DNA of 22,833 nucleotides, from positions 1 through 22,833 of the forward strand of contig CAYZJD010000021.1 in the NCBI GenBank assembly GCA_964478455.1, written 5' to 3'. The notes under the pieces are model-generated. The model was not told the origin of the DNA, made no database searches, and saw only the letters and a list, made by a program, of their open reading frames with translations. The position numbers were made by a program, and so were the translations under genes. Shown here in pieces: positions 1 through 6,240 of the stretch. How positions within the stretch are numbered: position 1 is the first letter of the stretch; each line of letters begins with the position of its first letter. The DNA comes from CAYZJD01 sp964478455. GTDB taxonomy: Bacteria; Acidobacteriota; Terriglobia; Bryobacterales; Bryobacteraceae.

Positions 1-20
1 AGAACTATCCCCTGCATCTC

Positions 21-1727
21 ATGAATCATCCAGCGTCCCCTGATATCGGTGTGGAGGCGCAGATCGCCTCCGCGGAAGATGCCACCTTCGCCGAGATCCT
101 CTCCGAGTACGAGCAGTCCCAGCGGGGCGCTCCTCGGGAGAGCCCGGATGCCCGCAATGGCCGCGTGATCGCCGTCACCGGCGACTCCGTATTCGTGGAC
201 GTCGGCCTGAAGATGGAAGGTATTCTTCCGCTAGAGGCATTCCGCGACAAGAAAGGGGAGATCAGCGTACAGCCGGGAGACACGCTCCAGGTGAGCGTCC
301 GCGGCCGCGATGCGGAGGGGTACTACCTCCTGTCGAGAATCAAGGTCGAGCGGCCAAAGGACTGGACGTCGCTCGAACGGGCCTTCGCCGGCCAACAAGT
401 GATCGCCGGAACGGTGACCGGTGTGGTGAAGGGCGGGCTCACCGTTGACATCGGCGTCCGCGCCTTCCTCCCGGCATCTCGCAGCGGAGCCAGGGAGCAG
501 GCGGAGATAGAGGCGCTGGTGGGCCAGGAAATCCAGTGCAAGATCATCGAACTCAACGTCGCCGAGGAAGACGTGGTTGTCGACCGGCGGGTGGTGCTGG
601 CCGAGGAAAAGGCTCAGGCCAGGCAGAGGCTGCTGGAATCGCTGCGGGAGGGCGATGAGATCGAGGGCACGGTTCGGACGCTGACGCAGTTCGGGGCGTT
701 CGTCGATCTGGGTGGAGTGGACGGCCTCGTGCACGTCACCGACATGTCCTGGGGCCGTGTCAATAAGCCCTCGGACGTATTGAAAGTCGGTGAACAGGTC
801 CGGGTGAAAGTTCTGAAATCGGACCCCGTCGCCAGGAAGATCTCTCTTGGGATCAAGCAACTGAGTCCGGACCCTTGGATCAGCGCCGGACAGAAGTTCG
901 CCGCCGGCCAGCGGATGCGTGGCAAGGTGGCTCGCGTCACCGAGTTCGGTGCGTTTGTGGAGTTGGAACCTGGAGTGGAAGGCTTGATCCACCTCTCGGA
1001 AATGTCCTGGTCGCGCAAGACTCCGAAGCCTGGCGAGATCGTGAAGCCCGGGGAGGCCGTCGAGGTCGTTATCCTGAATGTCACCGCCGCCGAGCGCCGG
1101 ATTGCCTTGGGCTTGAAGCAGGCGCTGGGGGACCCCTGGGAGGAGATCGAGGCGCGGTTTCCGGTGGGCAAGGTCGTTGAAGGGCCGGTCGTGAGTCTCC
1201 AGCCGTTTGGAGCCTTTGTCGAACTCACGGACGGGGTCGAGGGGATGATCCACATCGGCGATATCAGCCGGGAGAAGCGTCTCAAGCATCCTAAGGAGAT
1301 CCTGTCCCCCGGCCAGGCGGTCAGGGCGGTGGTGCTTGAGATCGACCGGGACAAACGCCGTCTCCGCCTGGGCATGAAGCAACTGGAGCCGACCACGGCT
1401 GACGAGTACATCGCGGAGCACCGGACGGGGGACATCGTTACCGGGCGCGTCGCGGAGCTGTTGGGCGGGTGGGCCAAAGTCGAACTGGGAGAGGGTATCA
1501 CGGCCAAGTGCCCGGTGCCGCAGCAGCCCGAGGCGGGAACTTCGGCCCGCGCGGAAATGAGGAGAGCCGACCTGGAAACGCTAACTGCCATGCTTTCAAC
1601 AAAATGGAAGCAGGGCAGATCTTCGGCGGCTCCCCACCCCGAGCCGGTTCGCACCGGCCAGGTCCGCAGCTTCAAGATCGTGTCGCTCGATCCCGCGGAC
1701 AAGCGGATTGAACTGGAATTGACCTGA
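21..1727 (+). CDS. rpsA: S1 RNA-binding domain protein, ribosomal protein S1-like
   Basis: A 568-residue protein made of serial S1 (OB-fold) RNA-binding domains at about residues 44-110, 125-192, 210-281, 295-368 and 382-455, followed by a degenerate sixth from about 470. Domains 3-5 show the typical core (T-x-F-GAFV-x-L and GL(I/V)H) and repeat the ending LG(I/M)KQL. Length and domain number match bacterial ribosomal protein S1 (about 557 residues in E. coli), which binds mRNA on the 30S subunit and helps unfold it for initiation. The last domain is split by a poorly conserved stretch (about residues 500-545), so it may not bind RNA. The ATG at 21 has no visible Shine-Dalgarno and the frame stays open to the window edge, so the true start could lie upstream. 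The usual S1 neighbours (cmk, ihfB) are not seen. A generic S1-domain protein is the alternative. Confidence 0.85.
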   Translation: MNHPASPDIGVEAQIASAEDATFAEILSEYEQSQRGAPRESPDARNGRVIAVTGDSVFVDVGLKMEGILPLEAFRDKKGEISVQPGDTLQVSVRGRDAEGYYLLSRIKVERPKDWTSLERAFAGQQVIAGTVTGVVKGGLTVDIGVRAFLPASRSGAREQAEIEALVGQEIQCKIIELNVAEEDVVVDRRVVLAEEKAQARQRLLESLREGDEIEGTVRTLTQFGAFVDLGGVDGLVHVTDMSWGRVNKPSDVLKVGEQVRVKVLKSDPVARKISLGIKQLSPDPWISAGQKFAAGQRMRGKVARVTEFGAFVELEPGVEGLIHLSEMSWSRKTPKPGEIVKPGEAVEVVILNVTAAERRIALGLKQALGDPWEEIEARFPVGKVVEGPVVSLQPFGAFVELTDGVEGMIHIGDISREKRLKHPKEILSPGQAVRAVVLEIDRDKRRLRLGMKQLEPTTADEYIAEHRTGDIVTGRVAELLGGWAKVELGEGITAKCPVPQQPEAGTSARAEMRRADLETLTAMLSTKWKQGRSSAAPHPEPVRTGQVRSFKIVSLDPADKRIELELT

Positions 1728-1799
1728 TCCCGGTCCCTCGCCAAGGTCCTCCACGCCGAGCGGGGGCGGGCCAAAGACCGTGACTTTTTCCGGCCGAGT

Positions 1800-1821
1800 C
1801 CGTCAACTAACTTGTTGACGG
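1800..1821. promoter_or_regulatory. 8-bp inverted repeat upstream of the ECF sigma gene
   Basis: CCGTCAAC, a 6-nt spacer (TAACTT), then GTTGACGG: perfect 8-bp arms. It lies about 40 bp before the preferred sigma start at 1863 and overlaps an alternative TTG start at 1812. It could be an operator or an mRNA hairpin; no run of T follows, so it does not look like an intrinsic terminator. Function is inferred from position only. Confidence 0.35.
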
Positions 1822-1862
1822 TTCAAAGCGAAGCCACGCTGGCAGGCAACTTGAACGGAACG

Positions 1863-2438
1863 GTGGCAGTGGATGAGGCGGCCTGGATCCGGGCCGCCCA
1901 GGACGGCGATCAGGATGCCTTTGAGCGCCTCGTCCGCGCCTACGATCAGAGTGTCCTCCGGCTGGCGATGAACCTGTTGCGGAGCGTGGAGGACGCTCAC
2001 GACGTCTACCAGGAAGCCTTCCTGCGAGTGCACAAGAACCTCCACTCATTCCGGTTCGATTGCAGCTTCCACACTTGGCTTTACCGGATTGTGACGAACC
2101 TCTGCCTGGACCAGCTTCGGAGGAAGAAGGTGCGGCGCGAGGAATCGACTGTCGTCGAGACCGAGGACGGCCCCCGCGACATGCTGCAGGTGGTGGCAGA
2201 GGAGCGGGCCGAAGCCGATCCCCAGCGACGGCTTATGAGCCGTCAGTTGGGCACGCGGATAGCGGAAACGCTGCTAACGCTCACCCCTCGAGAACGGATG
2301 GTATTCGAGATGCGCCACTACCAAGGCATGCGGCTGAGGACAATCGGCGAGGTATTAGGAACCACAGAGGAGGCGGCCAAGAACTGCCTCTTTCGCGCGA
2401 CGCAGAAGATGCGACACGCACTTGGAGATTTCGTATGA
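1863..2438 (+). CDS. ECF RNA polymerase sigma factor
   Basis: An extracytoplasmic-function sigma-70 family protein (191 residues from the GTG at 1863). Region 2 starts near AAQDGDQDAFERLV and includes the core-binding and -10 recognition stretch ending TWLYRIVTNLCLDQLRR. Region 4 is the C-terminal helix-turn-helix (LTPRERMVFEMRHYQG ... TIGEVLGTTEEAAKNCLFRA). Only regions 2 and 4 are present, as is normal for ECF factors. An alternative TTG start at 1812 would add 17 residues (208 in total) but has no Shine-Dalgarno and lies in an inverted repeat; neither start has a strong ribosome-binding site. The stop overlaps the next gene's ATG (ATGA at 2435-2438), so it is translationally coupled to its anti-sigma factor. 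It probably directs transcription of this cluster and of envelope functions elsewhere, but no ECF-type -35/-10 pair is obvious upstream. Confidence 0.9.
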   Translation: MAVDEAAWIRAAQDGDQDAFERLVRAYDQSVLRLAMNLLRSVEDAHDVYQEAFLRVHKNLHSFRFDCSFHTWLYRIVTNLCLDQLRRKKVRREESTVVETEDGPRDMLQVVAEERAEADPQRRLMSRQLGTRIAETLLTLTPRERMVFEMRHYQGMRLRTIGEVLGTTEEAAKNCLFRATQKMRHALGDFV

Positions 2439-3349
2439 GCTGTGATGAGGTTAAGAACGAGCTGGCGTTCCTGCTTTACGACGAGCTTTCGTTCGAGCGG
2501 GAGGATGCCGTTCAGCGTCACCTCGAGGCGTGCGCGGACTGCCGCTGGGAACTGGAACGGGAGAAAGCGTTGCATGCAGCGCTGGATCGCGCCGAGGTAG
2601 CACCGGCAGCGGACCTTCTGGCCCGGTGCCGGCGAGACTTGCGGGAACGACTGACCAAACAAGCACGCCCAAGCCGCCTGGCGCAGTTGTGGGCGGATTT
2701 GGCTCGTGCGATGGCGATGCCGTGGCTCAAGCCGGTCGGCGCGGTCGGTCTCGTCGCCGCCGGGTTCTTCGCCGCGCAGTTTGTCCAGGGTCCGGGTTTG
2801 CTCCGGCGCGGCGCCGAGCCTTTGGCGGTCGAGCCGGTGGCGTCTCAGGTGCGCTATCTTCAGCCGGATCCTTCCTCGGGTAGCGTGCGCATCGTATTGG
2901 ACGAGACCCGGCAGCGTGTTCTCACGGGCAGCCTGGATGACGCTGCCATTCAAAGTCTTCTCGTCTCAGCCGTCCGCGAGTCCTCCGATCCGGGCCTGCG
3001 GCTGGTGTCGATGGACATTCTGAAGAACCGTGCCCAGTCGGCCGAGGTTCGCTCGGCGTTGTTGCAGGCCGTGCAGACTGATCCTATCGCTGGTGTGCGG
3101 TTGAAGGCGATTGAGGGCCTCACGAGTTTCGCGGGGGACGCGGAAACGCGCGAGGTTCTCGCCAAAGTCCTGCTCACGGATGACAATCCTGGGGTCCGCA
3201 TCCAGGCGATTGATCTGCTCACCCAGCACCGGGAAGCGAGAATCGCCGGCGTGTTACAGGAACTGCTCGATCGGGAGAACAACAATTACGTGCGCATGCG
3301 CTGCCAGAAGGCCCTGCGCGACATGAACGCATCGGTGGAGACGTTCTAG
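2435..3349 (+). CDS. Transmembrane zinc-finger anti-sigma factor with HEAT repeats
   Basis: 304 residues. The N-terminus is a zinc-binding anti-sigma (ZAS) domain with C3, H29, C33 and C36 (motif HxxxCxxC), which in this family clamps the cognate ECF sigma factor. One membrane span lies at about residues 97-117 (VGAVGLVAAGFFAAQFV). The C-terminal half, about 171-298, is a run of HEAT-like helical repeats, each with the pattern D-P-x-x-x-R-L-x-A-(I/M)-x-x-L. By topology the zinc domain is cytoplasmic and the HEAT array is outside the membrane, where it could bind a ligand or the exported proteins encoded next. The ATG overlaps the sigma stop codon by 4 bp. Longer upstream readings in this frame overlap the sigma gene and are not real. 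ZAS and HEAT assignments are from visible motifs; the sensing role is inferred. Confidence 0.88.
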   Translation: MSCDEVKNELAFLLYDELSFEREDAVQRHLEACADCRWELEREKALHAALDRAEVAPAADLLARCRRDLRERLTKQARPSRLAQLWADLARAMAMPWLKPVGAVGLVAAGFFAAQFVQGPGLLRRGAEPLAVEPVASQVRYLQPDPSSGSVRIVLDETRQRVLTGSLDDAAIQSLLVSAVRESSDPGLRLVSMDILKNRAQSAEVRSALLQAVQTDPIAGVRLKAIEGLTSFAGDAETREVLAKVLLTDDNPGVRIQAIDLLTQHREARIAGVLQELLDRENNNYVRMRCQKALRDMNASVETF

Positions 3350-3353
3350 CCAA

Positions 3354-4535
3354 ATGAAGGTAGCCTGGCTCATTCCCTTAGCTGCGGCGGCCGCGATGTC
3401 GCAGACCCAGGTCCCGGTAACCCGCGAAGGGGCTTACTGGGCGAGCACGATCAGCGACACGATCAGCGTGCGGGCGACTCGGCTTCGGGTTTCCTCACTC
3501 GGCCCGATAACAGTTCACGGCTCCAGCGGCAACGCGGTCTCTTACGCTGCAAAGAGGAAAGTGAAGGCGAAGACCGAAAGCGATGCCAGCCGGCTGTTTG
3601 GCGAGTTCTACCTCAAGAAGAAGCTCTCCGGCGAGGAGTTGTTGATCCTCGCCGGCCACCCCGACCGGGACGCCGCCACGATCGAGCTCGAGGTCCAAGT
3701 CCCTCGCAAGTATCGGAAGCATTACCTCGAGACTCAATCCGGAACGGTGGAGGCGTACAATCTGGATGGCGAACTCGAAGCGGAAACCGGCGGCGGAAAC
3801 GTGCATTTGGACGGCATCGGCGGCAGTGTCGGGGTGCGGACGGGCGGCGGAGAGGTGAAGATCGGGAAGATCGGCGGGGCGCTGCGGTGTCTTTCCGGCG
3901 GTGGCAACATGCGGGCGGAGTCGATCGGCGGCGAGGCGTTCTTCGAGACGGTCGGCGGGGAGATCTTCATTGGCAAGGTGACGGGTCCTGTCGAAGCCCT
4001 CACGGCCGGCGGCAACATCCATGTGGACCACGCGGCATCCTCGGTAAAGGCGAACACATCTGGCGGTTTGATCGACATTGCTTACGCGGGTGGGCTGGTG
4101 TTCGCGGGCAACGCCGCCGGTTGCATCAAGGTTTCGGCCGCCAAGGGTGTGCGGCTGGAGTCGGCCGCCGGGCCGATTCAATTGCGAGGCGTCTCCGGGC
4201 CGCTCAACGTGTCGGCGGTTACCGGCAATATCGTCACCGAACTGGGCCCCGACAGCCGGCTCGAGGATTCCTACTTGAACACCGGCTCGGGTGACGTTAC
4301 GGTCTACATTCCGTCTAACCTCGGGGTGACGGTTCGGGCGCGGAATGAATCCTCCGGCAAGCTGAGGAGGATCGTATCTGATTTTCCGGAAGTCCGTACG
4401 CAATTAGCGGGCCTGCGCCAATCGGGCCCGTTGCTCGCCGAGGGTGAGATCAACGGCGGCGGGCCGACTTTGCGGATTCTGGCCGCCGGCGGAACGATCT
4501 ATCTGAGGCGGCAGAGAGAAAGAGAGAATAGGTAG
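3354..4535 (+). CDS. Exported DUF4097-type beta-repeat protein
   Basis: 393 residues with an N-terminal signal peptide (about 1-16, a leucine/alanine-rich core after MKVAW). After a linker domain, residues 127-288 form nine consecutive units of exactly 18 residues, each starting T/S-x-G-G/S-x-(I/V) with alternating hydrophobic residues, then two longer units to about 330. This is the pattern of a right-handed beta-solenoid and matches the DUF4097 'putative adhesin' family. The protein is probably periplasmic or surface-attached; no enzyme motif, lipobox or sorting signal is visible. It begins 4 nt after the anti-sigma stop, so it is in the same operon, which makes it a candidate target or input of the sigma/anti-sigma pair. 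A true adhesin role is not shown. Confidence 0.8.
   Translation: MKVAWLIPLAAAAAMSQTQVPVTREGAYWASTISDTISVRATRLRVSSLGPITVHGSSGNAVSYAAKRKVKAKTESDASRLFGEFYLKKKLSGEELLILAGHPDRDAATIELEVQVPRKYRKHYLETQSGTVEAYNLDGELEAETGGGNVHLDGIGGSVGVRTGGGEVKIGKIGGALRCLSGGGNMRAESIGGEAFFETVGGEIFIGKVTGPVEALTAGGNIHVDHAASSVKANTSGGLIDIAYAGGLVFAGNAAGCIKVSAAKGVRLESAAGPIQLRGVSGPLNVSAVTGNIVTELGPDSRLEDSYLNTGSGDVTVYIPSNLGVTVRARNESSGKLRRIVSDFPEVRTQLAGLRQSGPLLAEGEINGGGPTLRILAAGGTIYLRRQRERENR
3732..4217 (+). repeat. Nine tandem 54-bp (18-codon) coding repeats
   Basis: Within the exported beta-repeat gene, residues 127-288 divide without gaps into nine 18-residue units (starts at residues 127, 145, 163, 181, 199, 217, 235, 253, 271). 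Similarity is at the protein level (GG turns, hydrophobic alternation); the DNA copies have diverged, so these are old structural repeats rather than a recent tandem expansion. Confidence 0.75.
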
Positions 4536-4538
4536 CAG

Positions 4539-4569
4539 CCGCTTCCCGGCGGACCGGCCGGCGAAGCGG
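4539..4569 (+). promoter_or_regulatory. Intercistronic stem-loop before the PDZ gene
   Basis: CCGCTTC (4539-4545) pairs with GAAGCGG (4563-4569), enclosing a GC-rich loop that can pair further. The 3' arm touches the Shine-Dalgarno GGGAGGG (4568-4574), 7 nt before the ATG at 4582. It may tune expression of the PDZ gene relative to the genes before it. No U-tract follows, so a terminator is unlikely. Confidence 0.35.
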
Positions 4570-4581
4570 GAGGGATTTGTA

Positions 4582-5541
4582 ATGAAAGCAATATTGATTC
4601 TGGTTTGTTCGGTAGCGGGGCTGGCCGTCGGGGCGGCGACGCAGCCGGAGTTCAACCTTCAAAGCGACAACGACAGCGAACTGGCGGCGGCGCTTGCTGC
4701 CGATGAGGAGAGCCCTGTCGAGGATCCGTGGAATCTGGAAGAACTGGAAGGCGAGGAACGGTTGAAGGTCCTCCTGGGAGGACCTCGCCGGAGCTTTCTC
4801 GGAATCGGCGTGAGCGAGATCGACGGCGAGCGCGCCAAGGAACTCCAGCTCAAGGAGGAGCGCGGCGTCGAGATCACCCGTGTCGAACCAGACGGCCCGG
4901 CGGACAGGGCCGGCGTGAAGAAGGGTGACGTTGTGATTGAGTACAACAACCAGCGCGTCGAGGGCACCGAGCAATTCGTGAGAATGGTGCGCGAGACGCC
5001 GCCGGGACGGCAGGTGAAGTTTGTCGTCAGCCGGCAGGGCCAGACGCACACGCTGGTGGTGACCGTCGGAAGCGCCAAGGACCACGCTTTCCACGTGGCC
5101 CCGAAGGTCGATTTCGATCGCTTGCGAAAGGACCTCGAAGGATTGAAGGGCTTTCACGTCATGCCGGAGATGCACTGGGAGTTCGACTCGTGGAAGGGCG
5201 CAAGGCTCGGCGTGGTGGTGGAATCCTTGCAGGATCAGCTTGCCGAGTACTTCGGCGTGAAAGAAGGAGTGCTGGTCCGTTCCGTGATGAAGGGCTCATC
5301 CGCGGAGAAGGCGGGGATCAAAGCCGGCGACGTCATCGTGAAGATCGACGAGGAGAAGATCACTTCGGCCCGTGAACTGACCAAGGCCGTGCGCGCTGCT
5401 CGCGCGAAGAAAACCTTCCCGGTTACAGTCTCTCGCAAGGGCAAGGAAATGACGCTCTCGGTCACACTGGAGGACGACCGTTCCTCCGTGGGCGAGCGCA
5501 AAGAGGAGCGCGTCATCCGCAAGACCGGGATCGAGAATTGA
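4582..5541 (+). CDS. Exported protein with two PDZ domains
   Basis: 319 residues. A signal peptide (MKAILILVCSVAGLAVGAA) is followed by an acidic linker, PDZ domain 1 at about 71-163 (FLGIGVSEI ... GPADRAGVKKGDVVIEYN) and PDZ domain 2 at about 206-297 (ARLGVVVESL ... SSAEKAGIKAGDVIVKI). PDZ domains bind protein C-termini or beta-strands. Both resemble those of DegP/HtrA-type proteases, but no Ser-protease domain or His-Asp-Ser triad is present, so this is a stand-alone binding protein. A strong Shine-Dalgarno (GGGAGGG) sits 7 nt before the ATG. It lies 46 nt after the beta-repeat gene on the same strand and is probably the last gene of the sigma operon, perhaps binding unfolded envelope proteins and relaying that to the anti-sigma factor. 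That role is inference. Confidence 0.85.
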   Translation: MKAILILVCSVAGLAVGAATQPEFNLQSDNDSELAAALAADEESPVEDPWNLEELEGEERLKVLLGGPRRSFLGIGVSEIDGERAKELQLKEERGVEITRVEPDGPADRAGVKKGDVVIEYNNQRVEGTEQFVRMVRETPPGRQVKFVVSRQGQTHTLVVTVGSAKDHAFHVAPKVDFDRLRKDLEGLKGFHVMPEMHWEFDSWKGARLGVVVESLQDQLAEYFGVKEGVLVRSVMKGSSAEKAGIKAGDVIVKIDEEKITSARELTKAVRAARAKKTFPVTVSRKGKEMTLSVTLEDDRSSVGERKEERVIRKTGIEN

Positions 5542-5568
5542 GGACGCCGCGGAAGGGCCGGGACTGCT

Positions 5569-6138
5569 TCAGGCCAGGTTCAGCACTTCTTTGAAGGTGC
5601 CTCTGTGGGCGTCGATCTTCTTCTGCAAGAGCATCAGCGCGTAGATGAGCTGCTCGGGGCGCGGTGGGCAGCCGGGAACATAGACATCCACCGGGATGAC
5701 CTGGTTCACCGGAATCAGCGCGTAGTTGCTGAACACCCCCGTTGACGTGGCGCAGGCGCCCATCGAAATCACCCACTTCGGCTCCGGCATCTGCTGATAA
5801 AGCTGGCGAATGACCGGGGCCATCTTGTTGCTCACCCGCCCGGCGATGATCATCAAGTCCGCTTGACGCGGCGATCCGCGAAAAACCTCGGCGCCGAAAC
5901 GGGCGATGTCGAAGCGCGACGCGCCCATCGACATCATCTCGATCGCGCAGCAAGCCAGGCCGAATGTCATCGGCCAGATGGAATTCTTCCGGGCCCAGTT
6001 GATCGCCTTGTCCAGCGTTGTGGTCAGCACGCCACCGGCGACCCCGGCCGTGTCTTCGCTGTCAATCCGCGCGAAGAAGTCCTCCGGCACATCCGAAAGG
6101 CCCGCCACGTTAAAACGAGCCGATTGGTCCAGCGCCAT
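5569..6138 (-). CDS. nuoB: NADH-quinone oxidoreductase subunit B
   Basis: 189 residues from ATG 6138. NuoB carries the terminal 4Fe-4S cluster N2 of respiratory complex I and hands electrons to quinone at the membrane arm. The four cluster cysteines are present: adjacent C63 and C64 (GLACCAIEMM), C129 (GACATSTG) and C157 (PGCPPRPEQ), with the usual spacing. Length fits the family. The frame continues 23 codons upstream of the chosen ATG, but that part lacks family resemblance. No other nuo gene adjoins it: it converges with the PDZ gene (27 bp gap) and diverges from malQ. It is therefore an isolated copy, either the organism's only nuoB separated from its operon or a paralogue. The same fold also occurs in some hydrogenases, but the sequence reads as NuoB. 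Confidence 0.93.
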   Translation of the reverse strand: MALDQSARFNVAGLSDVPEDFFARIDSEDTAGVAGGVLTTTLDKAINWARKNSIWPMTFGLACCAIEMMSMGASRFDIARFGAEVFRGSPRQADLMIIAGRVSNKMAPVIRQLYQQMPEPKWVISMGACATSTGVFSNYALIPVNQVIPVDVYVPGCPPRPEQLIYALMLLQKKIDAHRGTFKEVLNLA

Positions 6139-6139
6139 A

Positions 6140-6168
6140 CTGCCATTCTCGCATGGAACGGCTACAAT
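6140..6168 (+). promoter_or_regulatory. Candidate sigma-70-type promoter for malQ
   Basis: A -35-like CTGCCA (6140-6145), a 17-nt spacer and a -10-like TACAAT (6163-6168) lie in the 102-bp gap between the divergent nuoB and malQ genes. Four of six bases match the -35 consensus and four or five the -10. It would give a leader of about 65 nt for malQ. Read by eye only. Confidence 0.4.
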
Positions 6169-6240
6169 GGATCTTTTCGCGCCTTCTGCGCGCGCCTGCG
6201 ACGCCACCGGCCTTTAGGCCACCAGCACGCTACCAACCTG

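Noticed and set aside
231..1421. 396-residue open frame on the minus strand opposite the S1-like gene
   Set aside because: It is a shadow of a GC-rich coding region: no family resemblance, no ribosome-binding site, and the plus strand clearly encodes S1 domains.
614..1774. 386-residue open frame on the minus strand
   Set aside because: Low-complexity Ser/Arg/Pro-rich translation antisense to the S1-like gene, typical of a shadow frame.
1728..1799. Intrinsic terminator after the S1-like gene
   Set aside because: The run of T (near 1785) is not preceded by a convincing GC-rich hairpin.
3495..4403. 302-residue open frame opposite the beta-repeat gene
   Set aside because: It mirrors the repeat codons of the real gene and shows no domain or start signal.
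6167..6217. Possible 16-residue upstream ORF before malQ starting in TACAATGG
   Set aside because: The ATG overlaps the candidate -10 box, so it would not be transcribed from that promoter, and there is no ribosome-binding site.
5863..6240. Upstream extension of malQ to 5863
   Set aside because: It runs antisense through nuoB and has no resemblance to GH77 N-termini.
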